Positions 15,369-24,060 of a DNA stretch of 47,632 bases are shown here, in pieces. The stretch comes from Gomphosphaeria aponina SAG 52.96 = DSM 107014 (GTDB taxonomy: Bacteria; Cyanobacteriota; Cyanobacteriia; Cyanobacteriales; Gomphosphaeriaceae), in NCBI GenBank assembly GCA_016903655.1, contig JADQBC010000008.1, forward strand, positions 1 through 47,632, read 5' to 3'. The first letter of the stretch is position 1. Every line of letters starts with the position of its first letter. The notes beneath the pieces were generated by a model. That model was not told where the DNA came from. It did not search any database and saw only the letters and a program-made list of their open reading frames with translations. The position numbers were made by a program, and so were the translations under genes.

Positions 15369-17567
15369 ATGAGGAATGCAATTGAAATTTACGAGTTTTC
15401 CCCCATTTATCAATCAGAGCAGAATAGAAATGGTGAATGGGTATCTAAAGGATTTTATGGCAATCAAGTAACTAATCAAGACCACAGCACACATGAAGTA
15501 CTTCAGTCTGTTTTTAAAACTGATCTTCATGGTGAAATTCAGATCAACTCTTTACAACCAACTTTTGAGATTCCTGATACTTACCCCCCTCAACCAGGTG
15601 AGAAAGCATTAATTGCGCGGGATCTAGGAAAATACTGCATTCTTGCAGTGGCAAATCGTCAAAAAGACAATAAAAATCGCGAGTTTGTCGGTTATCGTTG
15701 TTTCTGGTTAAAGAAAGAAGATTTAGGGATTACAGATGCAGATGGTATTGCTACTTTAGTAGAGTTTTGGGAAAGAAATAACCGCCCAAGTTTGGATTTA
15801 AATCCTCATCACCCAACCAGCTATCAAGGACATTCAGTAATTGTTATCACTCGCCAGAAGTACTTGAAAAATTATTCACCATCTATCCAATCTTTATTCA
15901 ACCAAATCAAAACCAATCCTGCTCTTTTTGAGGCTAACAAAGATGGTCAAGAGTTAACTCCTGGGCAGCTGCATTGTCTGGCTTTGAAAGTAATAGAGAA
16001 ATGTGAAGTTTCTTTTCAAGGTTGGGCATGGAATGTAAGGAGACTGGAACAATTCCACGATTTAAATGCTATTTATTGTGCTGATCCAACAGCTTTAACT
16101 TATTTCAGCAGTAAAGTTGATGCAATGAATGAGCAAAGATTGTTAAGTAAAAGTCAAACTAGCCCTAACTCCCCCAAATACCCGCCCATACCACCAAATG
16201 AGGAAGATAATATTAGGCGGATTTTGCTAGATCTTGCCAGAAACCCCAACAAAGAAGATCAGGTTAGTCAACTGCTCGACTATTTTCAGACTTATGGTCC
16301 TGGATTGCATCGCACTGGAGACAAACAAGTAAAATCTAATTTCAAAGGAGATACTAATCCTAGTAGTAGCACTATTAATCATATTACCTTATTAGTAATC
16401 ATAGGTTTTGATTTAAGTAAGTCAGTAATCGACAGTGAAATAGGGGATATGGGAATAGGTTTACTCAAATTAAAAAGGGAGTACCAACAGATTGCTGTAG
16501 AGTTTATAGAGAATTTACTCACAAGTATTCGCGTAAATCGTGGACATCCAGGGGCTTATCAACTTATTGGTCAAGCTAAAAGAGTGCAGAAGATTTTAGA
16601 AAATAACCTATCTGAGAGTAAATTCCCCAACATATTTAACCATATAAAAAAAAATTTTGGGGAAGGTGATTCAGACAATGATCCCTTCAGTGATTATCTT
16701 CAGCAGCTGAGTAGAAAGAGGAAGCTTAGTAAAAATAGAAAGCGTAGTAGAAAGATAATGGATGACTCTCAGCAGGAGATAGCAAATAATGATTCTGATG
16801 AGTCAAACAATACCTTGCTCCTGTTGAGTATGGGTACTTTATTAATTGTAGGAATAATAGTAAGCATATTAATAGTATTTTTTGATTTACCATCTTGGTT
16901 TTCTGAGAAGACCTCCTCAACCAATTCAGAATCAAATAAATCCTTAACAACTGATGTGGAAAAAACAAAGCTTTCTGATGAGGAGATATTATCTTTATTA
17001 ATAAAAGCGCAGAATGAGAATAGTGATTTATCATTAATTGAGGAGAGTAAAAGTGACATAGCCAATTATCTAAAAAGAAAATCGGGCGAATTAGAATCAA
17101 GTAAAAGCCAAGGCGATATAACAAAATTAGAGTCAATAAGAACTTCAGAAATTTATAAGCATATCCTGACAAGTTATCTGTCAAATTTAATAATAGATAA
17201 CTTACCTGATTTACCAAAAGCTAATTCATCAACAGAAGACAAAGATGTCAAAGTTTTACAAGATATGTTAAGCAGAAATAAATGGTACATTGGAGAAATA
17301 ACGGGTGAATTTGATGAAGAAACAAAAAAGGCTGTAAAAAAGGTTCAGGAGGAATATAAGCTGTCGCAGGATGGTGTTGTGGGAAAAGGTACATGGGAAG
17401 TTATTTTACCAAGAATTACAGATTATCAAGTAGAAGAAACATTAAATTTTATGGTCAAAAGTTTGGAGAAGTATAAACTTTATACAGAGATAATCAAACA
17501 GCTTAATGAATGTAAAGCTAACCCTCAACCTCTGCAATTTACTATTTGTTTGGAGGAAAAACCATGA
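15369..17567 (+). CDS. GAP1-N-like transmembrane protein with peptidoglycan-binding tail
   Basis: A 732-residue, multi-part protein. Residues 1-270 resemble the N-terminal domain of GTPase-associated proteins (AIEIYEFSPIYQSEQ, WVSKGFYGN); this call is from memory and tentative. Residues 277-430 form a helical domain also found at the start of the next protein (IRRILLDLARNPN, NHITLLVIIG). A strongly basic stretch at about 449-463 (RKRKLSKNRKRSRK) precedes one membrane helix at about 480-506, which places the N-terminus in the cytoplasm by the positive-inside rule. Residues 624-680 are a peptidoglycan-binding-1 repeat (VLQDMLSRNKWYIGEITGEF, DGVVGKGTWEVIL), so the tail should be periplasmic. It overlaps the next gene by four bases (ATGA). 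It is the best candidate for the link between GTPases and cell wall. Confidence 0.8.
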   Translation: MRNAIEIYEFSPIYQSEQNRNGEWVSKGFYGNQVTNQDHSTHEVLQSVFKTDLHGEIQINSLQPTFEIPDTYPPQPGEKALIARDLGKYCILAVANRQKDNKNREFVGYRCFWLKKEDLGITDADGIATLVEFWERNNRPSLDLNPHHPTSYQGHSVIVITRQKYLKNYSPSIQSLFNQIKTNPALFEANKDGQELTPGQLHCLALKVIEKCEVSFQGWAWNVRRLEQFHDLNAIYCADPTALTYFSSKVDAMNEQRLLSKSQTSPNSPKYPPIPPNEEDNIRRILLDLARNPNKEDQVSQLLDYFQTYGPGLHRTGDKQVKSNFKGDTNPSSSTINHITLLVIIGFDLSKSVIDSEIGDMGIGLLKLKREYQQIAVEFIENLLTSIRVNRGHPGAYQLIGQAKRVQKILENNLSESKFPNIFNHIKKNFGEGDSDNDPFSDYLQQLSRKRKLSKNRKRSRKIMDDSQQEIANNDSDESNNTLLLLSMGTLLIVGIIVSILIVFFDLPSWFSEKTSSTNSESNKSLTTDVEKTKLSDEEILSLLIKAQNENSDLSLIEESKSDIANYLKRKSGELESSKSQGDITKLESIRTSEIYKHILTSYLSNLIIDNLPDLPKANSSTEDKDVKVLQDMLSRNKWYIGEITGEFDEETKKAVKKVQEEYKLSQDGVVGKGTWEVILPRITDYQVEETLNFMVKSLEKYKLYTEIIKQLNECKANPQPLQFTICLEEKP

Positions 17568-18676
17568 ATAATGAAGAGTCATCTTTACCTCAGCAGCATG
17601 AGGTAACAATTGAGAGTTTAAGTAAACAGGAAAAAGATGATATCAGAAGATGTTTATTGAATGTTACTAGAAAACCTAACCAGGAGGCAGTAAGAGAATT
17701 AGTTGATGATTATGAAAAGTTAGGAGAACAACTGTATAAGCTTGGAGAACAGGTAATTATTGACCGCTTTACTCAAAAACCAAAAAACTCATCAAGGTTG
17801 GATATCTGCCATATCACTCTGTTGACGGTGTTGGGAGAAACAGCGCACAAAAATAAGCTGAAATCCTTAAAAAAAGAACAGAAAGCACAGGCGATCGCCT
17901 TTCTCCAAGAATTAGCACAAACCTTAGAGACTTATGCAGCACAATTTCAACCCTTGTTAACTAAAGTTAATCTTTTACAGAGTGAACTAAGCACAGTAAA
18001 CCGAGCAGCTTTTCTCTATTTAGGGATAACTAAAATTTTCTTATTTTCTACCATATCATCTGCCATTGCCATAACATTATTAATCATTCTACAAAGCTCT
18101 TTAGATTTTATTTGGGGTGTAGGTTATTTAATTTTTACAGGATTATGGGCTTCTTTTATAGGAGGAATTAGTGGTTCAGTTATTGGGGGTATTGTGGGCG
18201 GTCTTTTAGGAGCAAGTAATGGCAATGGACTTGGCATTTTTCTATTTTTTGCAATTACCATTTTATATATAGCACTATCTTTAAGTTCAGCTCTATATAT
18301 AAGCCTAACTTATAGTATTTTTAGCGTTATAGCTGGCTGTTTCATTGCTGTGATTGTCTTAGCAACAAATGCTAAAAACCCAGAAGAATACTCTAAGCGG
18401 GAGATGTTACTATTAATATTGATTACTCTCATTGCCGCCGTCTTAATATCCATGATCAAAAATGTAGTTATTTGTTTAAGTTTACTAGGCAGTGTAATTG
18501 GCTTTGTTTATCTATTCATATTTACCATCAAAAGATTACTAAATGACGCAGAACAAGCCTTCTTTCAAACCAGTCTAGGTACTTTAACTGGCTTATCAAC
18601 CATAACAGTAGGTATGGCATTAGGAGTTTATACAATAATCAAACATCATCACTTTCTAGATGTTTTTAATCTCTAA
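17564..18676 (+). CDS. Polytopic membrane protein with shared helical domain
   Basis: A 370-residue protein. The ATG at 17564, preceded by GGAGG, overlaps the upstream stop. Residues 20-125 repeat the helical domain of the preceding protein (IRRCLLNVTRKPNQ, DICHITLLTVLGE). From about residue 150 to the end there are about seven or eight hydrophobic segments, one a Gly-rich glycine-zipper-like stretch (GGISGSVIGGIVGGLLGAS). No known transporter family is recognised. With the neighbour it probably forms a membrane complex through the shared domain. A 160-base gap with no recognised gene follows. Confidence 0.8.
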   Translation: MNNEESSLPQQHEVTIESLSKQEKDDIRRCLLNVTRKPNQEAVRELVDDYEKLGEQLYKLGEQVIIDRFTQKPKNSSRLDICHITLLTVLGETAHKNKLKSLKKEQKAQAIAFLQELAQTLETYAAQFQPLLTKVNLLQSELSTVNRAAFLYLGITKIFLFSTISSAIAITLLIILQSSLDFIWGVGYLIFTGLWASFIGGISGSVIGGIVGGLLGASNGNGLGIFLFFAITILYIALSLSSALYISLTYSIFSVIAGCFIAVIVLATNAKNPEEYSKREMLLLILITLIAAVLISMIKNVVICLSLLGSVIGFVYLFIFTIKRLLNDAEQAFFQTSLGTLTGLSTITVGMALGVYTIIKHHHFLDVFNL

Positions 18677-18836
18677 GTAGGATCAATCTTATTCCCCCAA
18701 CCCCGATGGTAAAGAAAGCTATGGTTAGGATATTTCTCAGAGACAGAGAAGCCCACGCCAACGATTACGCCCTTAGTGTCCTTATTGCTATATAATCTAA
18801 ATCAGTTATTATTACAAATAAAGTTGAACAGCAATC

Positions 18837-19910
18837 ATGAGAATTTACTTCTATACCATAACAGGAATCTTTTCAGCCCTCATGGGGTGGAGTATCAGCC
18901 AATTTATCTGGCTAGACTTTGGCAAAAAGATCATCGAAAATTTACTGCCTGCGGACTATTTAGCCGCACCTCCCCCCGATTTTTTCCTTTTACCCATAAT
19001 TGCAGCCAGTCTCGCTATGGGAATGGTAGTAGCAGAAATATTTCTAAATAATCCCACCCGTCACCGAGCTAACTTGCGGGTATTACCTTCCTACCTTTTG
19101 TTAGCCCTAGGTTTTGGTTTAGTAGCAGGATTCATGGCAGCTATTTTAAGCCTGATAATGTATATAACGAGCTTACCAGGTCAAATTGTTAGAATTACAA
19201 CCTGGGCTTTAATTGGTTTATTTGTTGGGTTAGCAGAAGGTTGGGGCTGGCGATCGCACAGTATTGAAGGAGAAACCAACAAAGGAACACAGCGACTAAT
19301 TAAAAGTACTGCTTTTGGTTTTTTTGCAGGACTAATAGCAGTAATTGTGGTAGAACTTTTACGGAAAAATATTAAATTAGGAGGCTATGAAGATCCCGTG
19401 GCTTTTCTCATTCTTGGACTTGCTCTCGGGTTATTTCTCAGTATGGCTGCTACTCCTACCTATCAATTTGCCCTCCGTGCAGGTCATGGATTTGAAAGTT
19501 ATGAAGATAATCAGAACAATTCTGACCATCCCCGCATTCAAAATGAAGATCAATTAAGACTGGTTAGTGAAGATAAAAATGAGATTATTGAGGAAGGATT
19601 ATCAATTCAACTTCCTAGGGAAACTACAGAACCTTTAATGATTGGTTCAGGAGCAGATGCGGATATTTATATTCCCCATATTCCTCCAGAAGTTGCCACT
19701 TTAGAAATCAAATCCCGTCAGGTAATTCTCAAATGTAAAACTCCTAATTCTATCCAAATTAACAGAACACTTTTGCAGCGTGAAAAAGAAAAGAAAACCC
19801 TCAAACATAACGATATTTTAACCCTATTTAATTTAGACAACGAAAATGATGAACAACAACAATTATACCGCTTTGTCTTCTACGATCGCCTCCTTGACCC
19901 GCAAAGTTAA
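18837..19910 (+). CDS. Membrane protein with C-terminal FHA-like domain
   Basis: A 357-residue protein. Residues 1-225 contain about six hydrophobic segments (ITGIFSALMGWSISQFI, LLALGFGLVAGFMAAILSLI, ALIGLFVGLAEGWGW, FGFFAGLIAVIVVELL, FLILGLALGLFLSMA). Residues 258-350 look like a degenerate FHA fold: MIGSGADADIYIP, ATLEIKSRQVILKC, IQINRTLL and LKHNDILTLF correspond to the strand pattern and the GxR-like turn, but the canonical phosphothreonine-binding Arg is not obvious. FHA domains bind phosphothreonine peptides, so the tail may recognise a partner. Its end overlaps the vWA gene by 65 bases. Confidence 0.78.
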   Translation: MRIYFYTITGIFSALMGWSISQFIWLDFGKKIIENLLPADYLAAPPPDFFLLPIIAASLAMGMVVAEIFLNNPTRHRANLRVLPSYLLLALGFGLVAGFMAAILSLIMYITSLPGQIVRITTWALIGLFVGLAEGWGWRSHSIEGETNKGTQRLIKSTAFGFFAGLIAVIVVELLRKNIKLGGYEDPVAFLILGLALGLFLSMAATPTYQFALRAGHGFESYEDNQNNSDHPRIQNEDQLRLVSEDKNEIIEEGLSIQLPRETTEPLMIGSGADADIYIPHIPPEVATLEIKSRQVILKCKTPNSIQINRTLLQREKEKKTLKHNDILTLFNLDNENDEQQQLYRFVFYDRLLDPQS

Positions 19911-21273
19911 ACTCATTACCTTACTTTCCTGTTTCAGTGTGCTTATGGCAGGTTGTAACAATATAGAAGCAACAAGAGAAAAATGTGATGAAAGCTCAGG
20001 TTGTGCCACCATTACTGGGTGGACAACCGAAGGAGAATTAGTTACCTTGAGAGTCAAAGTATTAAGCGATCGCAATATTCCCATTCTGGACTTAAATCAA
20101 GGAGATTTTCAAATAGAAACCCGAGATGGGTTAGGTATTTCCCAACCACCAATTCAACCAGAAGTCACTTTACCCACATCAGATCAAGCAGAAGTAACCC
20201 CAGCAGATGTAGTGATTTTATTAGATATGAGTGGGAGCATGAGACATAATGATTCAAGTTCCACCAATCCCCAAATTAAACTCAATGGAGCAATTAACGC
20301 TATTCAAGCATTTCTGGATACTGCTAACCAAGAAAATTTACCCATTAATGTTTCCATTGCCCCTTTAGGTTACGGTTGTTACAAAACTGAAAGCAATTTT
20401 GAGGTTACTCCTCAAAGTCTCAAAGAAAATCTCTTACCAGTCAACTCTAGTAACTTCAAACAACAACTAGAAAAATACGCCAAAACTGAGGTTTGCGCCT
20501 CAACCAACTTATATGCACCCTTAGAGACTGCAGTAACTTTTTTGCGAGAAGAAAACCCCTTAGCCAACCAAGAAACCACCAATAATGACTTTGATAAACA
20601 ATTAGTAGTAATTTTACTCTCCGATGGTTTTCATAACTATCAAAGAGAAACAGAAGCAGAGCAATTTACCAAACTCAAAAATGTCCTCGAAGCTCAAAAC
20701 CAAACACCAGTAACAGTGCATACCCTGGGATATGGAGAATCCCTGCTAAATTTATATAAAAACTCAAATTGTGACAAGTTAAAATTAACAGAAGAGCAGT
20801 TAACCAACGATGAAACAATTAAAACAAAAAAGCTAATGGAACAAGTAGCCAATAAATGTACCCGCAAAGACAATGTAAAAACTAAAGAAATTAACGAATC
20901 AGACATTAACATTCAAGAGTTTATTGTAGATCAACCCAGACTCAAAGAAATTGCCATATTAACAGAAGGAGTACATCAATTTCCAGATAACGCCGACGCA
21001 GTAGCCAAAAGTTTGATAGAATTTCTAGCAAGTCTGAGACAATACGAACTAAAATATATTCAACCAGGAGCAGAAAGAGCAAACAGATATTTTACCAAAG
21101 TGCGAATTGTTCCCAAAGATTTAGCCTCCAATGAAATACCAATTAGGATATGTAATATAGGATGTCCACCATTAAAACTTGAACAACGCTTTGCCTTTTT
21201 CCTTGGAACTTTAATTATCTTTGGTTTAGCAGGAGTTTTACCCTTTGTTCAGTGGAGTAAAAAACTAAAATAG
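19846..21273 (+). CDS. von Willebrand factor A lipoprotein
   Basis: A 475-residue protein. An N-terminal signal ends in the lipobox LMAGC (Cys37), preceded by basic residues and a hydrophobic stretch, so it should be a lipoprotein. The vWA domain starts near residue 118. The MIDAS residues are seen: D127-M-S129-G-S131, a Thr in STNLYAPLETA, and Asp260 in LLSDGFHN. A long insertion rich in Lys/Thr and with several Cys residues follows. A hydrophobic segment near the end (FFLGTLIIFGLAGVLPFVQW) is followed by basic residues, so the C-terminus is anchored and probably cytoplasmic. MIDAS vWA domains commonly act with AAA+ ATPases, and the last cluster gene encodes one. Confidence 0.85.
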   Translation: MMNNNNYTALSSTIASLTRKVKLITLLSCFSVLMAGCNNIEATREKCDESSGCATITGWTTEGELVTLRVKVLSDRNIPILDLNQGDFQIETRDGLGISQPPIQPEVTLPTSDQAEVTPADVVILLDMSGSMRHNDSSSTNPQIKLNGAINAIQAFLDTANQENLPINVSIAPLGYGCYKTESNFEVTPQSLKENLLPVNSSNFKQQLEKYAKTEVCASTNLYAPLETAVTFLREENPLANQETTNNDFDKQLVVILLSDGFHNYQRETEAEQFTKLKNVLEAQNQTPVTVHTLGYGESLLNLYKNSNCDKLKLTEEQLTNDETIKTKKLMEQVANKCTRKDNVKTKEINESDINIQEFIVDQPRLKEIAILTEGVHQFPDNADAVAKSLIEFLASLRQYELKYIQPGAERANRYFTKVRIVPKDLASNEIPIRICNIGCPPLKLEQRFAFFLGTLIIFGLAGVLPFVQWSKKLK

Positions 21274-21282
21274 AGAGGAAAA

Positions 21283-21822
21283 ATGCCAGAATACACCTTA
21301 ACTATTACCATACCCAGTGCAGGAAATAGAAAAATCAATTATACCCTAAACCTGATAGGTACACACGAAAGATATCCAGAAGACTTTTTTCGAGTTCAAG
21401 AAAATCGCAACCATCTTTCTCAGACTATCCAACAACAATCAGCCCGTCAACTGGATAAAAATCAACTCAACCGAATTATTAGTGACTGGACTCGCGATAT
21501 TAAAGAAGGCTACCGCAACACAGTAATTACCTTGAATTTAGCACCAGACACCCTTACCTCTCCTACCCTATCCCATCCTGTAACTCCCAACCCTCCCATA
21601 GCCATACCCAAACAACCAATTAAACCCCTGCCAACAAACCCCCAAACCGTAAATTATCCAACCTCTCCAGATCCTTGGAGCACAAATGAACCTCCTTCAC
21701 CACTCCCACCCAGGCCAATTGTAATTCAAAAAAATCCTACCCCTCCCCCACCTCCAGAAGAAGAAGAAGAAACCCCTCCCCCAGATATCAGGAAAGCAGG
21801 TAACAAATATGACGATTTTTAA
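21283..21822 (+). CDS. Small protein with proline-rich tail
   Basis: A 179-residue protein of unknown family. Residues 1-95 form a folded-looking beta/alpha domain (YTLTITIPSAGNRKINYTLN, RQLDKNQLNRIISDW). The remainder is a low-complexity Pro-rich and acidic tail ending PPPPPEEEEETPPPDIRKAG. It sits 9 bases after the vWA gene, so it is cotranscribed. The tail may be a binding linker. Nothing marks it as exported. Confidence 0.75.
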   Translation: MPEYTLTITIPSAGNRKINYTLNLIGTHERYPEDFFRVQENRNHLSQTIQQQSARQLDKNQLNRIISDWTRDIKEGYRNTVITLNLAPDTLTSPTLSHPVTPNPPIAIPKQPIKPLPTNPQTVNYPTSPDPWSTNEPPSPLPPRPIVIQKNPTPPPPPEEEEETPPPDIRKAGNKYDDF

Positions 21823-21828
21823 GTTTCT

Positions 21829-21893
21829 GTAGGGGCGGGTTTAGCCAAGGTCTTTGTAATCACAACGTTAAAAATTCAATCAAAACCCGCCCC
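21829..21893. repeat. GGGGCGGGTTT inverted-repeat element, copy 3
   Basis: GTAGGGGCGGGTTTAGCC to ATCAAAACCCGCCCC, closely matching the copy at 199-264. It sits inside the cluster between the Pro-rich gene and the AAA+ gene, in the 172-base spacer. It might weaken read-through into the last gene. Confidence 0.8.
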
Positions 21894-21994
21894 ACCCCAC
21901 ACAATTAATTTTGCCTAAATACTTATTTATTTAGTCCTAAGTTTTACCAAATAAATTCTTGAGTGTCTTCATCCAAAAAGAAAGAGAAAAAACC

Positions 21995-23977
21995 ATGAAT
22001 CCTATACAATTAACAGAGCAGTATAACGCAGGGAAAAGAGACTTTCGCGGGCTCAACCTTATTAGTGCTCATTTACCCAATATAGAGCTATCAGAAGCAG
22101 ATTTAAGAGGAGCAAACTTAAGGGGAGCTTGGTTAAGCGGAGGTCGGCTAAATAAAGCTAATTTATGCGGGAGTGACTTAACAGGAGCAGAACTGAGCGA
22201 TGTGGAATTACACGGAGCTTTTTATGATAGAAATACTCGCTTTTCTGAAGATTTTAACCCCACCGCAGCAGGAATGATTTTATTTGAGCCAAAAAACCAA
22301 GTTCCCACAACAATACAATTAGAAAAACCCTTACCCGAAACCAAGAATTGGGAGCTTCCCTATCAAAAATGTAACCGCTCACTACAGGAACTTTTACAAG
22401 CAAGATGTCCCCTAATTTTTCTCCGTTCTTCTGAAGAAACTCGTGCTTTAAACTGTGCGATCGCCGCTCATCAAAACCTAATCAAAAGTACAGATATAGA
22501 CTTTGGCGAACTTGCTCGCTGGAGCAGTATTGATGGTTGGCAAAAATTATCAGTTGACCCAAATAACCCTGAAGAAATACAATGGCAAGGATTAGGTTCT
22601 CCTCCTGATAAAAATAGTGACCCAATCATTCAAGCTCTAGGGATTTTGCAAGAACGTTTAAAAAAACAAGCAGACAAAAATTTAGATGCCCAGCATACTT
22701 ATATCTTGCCAGATTGGTCAACTTTAATCGAACCTGACTGTCATTTAACAGCCAGAAAACTCAAAGAATTAATTATTGCTATCGAAGAAAAAAGACCCCG
22801 ACCAAAAATGAGTTTAATTGTGGTAGGTGCTGACTGGTCAATCCCAGCAATTCTTCGTCCCTACGTGCATATTTTAGACTTACCTTTACCCATTGGAGAA
22901 GAACTGTATCAAGACGTATTTAGTAATGCTGAAGCTAAATATCAACTTCAAGAAGAACAAGCCAGAAGATTATCAGAACAAGCTCAAGGGATGCCTCTCC
23001 AAGCAGCAATCCAAACAGCAAGATTAATTACTACCCGCAATCTCTGGACAAACTTAGAATCAGCAGGTCAATTACTTTTAGAAGTAAAAAAACAAGAGAT
23101 TAGAAAAACAGGAGTTTTAGAATATTATAGTCCTCAAGGACAAGGATTAAATGACGTAGGGGGATTAGAAGGAATTAAAAACTGGATTCGGAGCAGACAA
23201 GCTTGGTTTGAACAAGATACCAGACCCGAATTATTACCCCGTGCTATTTTATTAGAAGGCTTTCCAGGATGTGGTAAATCATTTATTGCTAAGGCGATCG
23301 CTCAAGAGTGGCGCGTTCCCCAAATTAATTTTGAAATTTCTCGCTTACAATCAAAATGGGTAGGAGAATCGGAAAGCAATACTCACGAAGCATTAAGAGC
23401 CATTGAAGCTTCCGCACCCAATATTTTATTCATGGATGAAATAGAAAAAGCTTTTGCAGGAGTAGGGGGTGACAGTTCAGGAGTATCAACAAGACAATTC
23501 GGCACATTTCTTTCCTGGTTAAATGACCACCAATATCCCATATTTTTCATCGCCACTTCTAATGATAGAGCGGTACTACCACCAGAATTATTTAGAGCAG
23601 GACGTTTTGATGAAATCTTCATAGTTATGCCCCCAAACCGTCAGGAAAGGTTAGAGATTCTTCAGAAACGAGCTCAAGCATACAAAATAACTCCTCCCCC
23701 ATCAATGCTAGAATTTTTAATCAAAGAAACAGCAGGATTTACAGGAGCAGAAATAGATAAATTAATCAAAGAAACAATTTATTTAGGAGGTATAAATCAA
23801 GTACCAACAGAAGCTCACTGGCAGGAAGCATTAAACCAAATTATTCCCCAATACACTACCCCAAATATGCAATTATTACTCAGAAAATATTTACAACTTT
23901 TAGAAGAGGGAGGGGGTAAACCAGCATCCTTTATAGAGCCTGGATTTTTAGAAAGTCTGATTTTCTCTCCCCATTAA
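21995..23977 (+). CDS. Ycf46-like AAA+ ATPase with pentapeptide repeats
   Basis: A 660-residue protein using the ATG at 21995; the frame is also open to a TTG at 21959. Residues 15-70 are pentapeptide repeats (ADLRGANLRGAWL, KANLCGSDLTGAEL). The remainder resembles Ycf46, a cyanobacterial/plastid AAA+ protein with a degenerate first and an active second ATPase domain. Active-domain motifs: GFPGCGKS at 422-429 (Walker A), FMDEIEKA with D481 and E482 (Walker B), FFIATSND (sensor 1), and ELFRAGRFDE (arginine finger). GLNDVGGLEGIKNWI before the core is typical of the family. It is the only AAA+ in the cluster and the last gene before a strong terminator. It probably drives remodelling of the other components. 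Confidence 0.88.
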   Translation: MNPIQLTEQYNAGKRDFRGLNLISAHLPNIELSEADLRGANLRGAWLSGGRLNKANLCGSDLTGAELSDVELHGAFYDRNTRFSEDFNPTAAGMILFEPKNQVPTTIQLEKPLPETKNWELPYQKCNRSLQELLQARCPLIFLRSSEETRALNCAIAAHQNLIKSTDIDFGELARWSSIDGWQKLSVDPNNPEEIQWQGLGSPPDKNSDPIIQALGILQERLKKQADKNLDAQHTYILPDWSTLIEPDCHLTARKLKELIIAIEEKRPRPKMSLIVVGADWSIPAILRPYVHILDLPLPIGEELYQDVFSNAEAKYQLQEEQARRLSEQAQGMPLQAAIQTARLITTRNLWTNLESAGQLLLEVKKQEIRKTGVLEYYSPQGQGLNDVGGLEGIKNWIRSRQAWFEQDTRPELLPRAILLEGFPGCGKSFIAKAIAQEWRVPQINFEISRLQSKWVGESESNTHEALRAIEASAPNILFMDEIEKAFAGVGGDSSGVSTRQFGTFLSWLNDHQYPIFFIATSNDRAVLPPELFRAGRFDEIFIVMPPNRQERLEILQKRAQAYKITPPPSMLEFLIKETAGFTGAEIDKLIKETIYLGGINQVPTEAHWQEALNQIIPQYTTPNMQLLLRKYLQLLEEGGGKPASFIEPGFLESLIFSPH

Positions 23978-23995
23978 TCTTTTTGACACACATCA

Positions 23996-24033
23996 AAAGG
24001 AATCAAGCGCCATACCTTGATTCCTCTTGTTTG
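23996..24033 (+). terminator. Terminator of the GTPase/AAA+ cluster
   Basis: AGGAATCAAG at 23998-24007 pairs perfectly with CTTGATTCCT at 24016-24025, followed by CTTGTTTGTTATTG. Adjacent A residues on the left make it usable by hemF on the other strand too. It marks the end of the cluster. Confidence 0.75.
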
Positions 24034-24060
24034 TTATTGTCAATCTGTTACAAACCAGAA

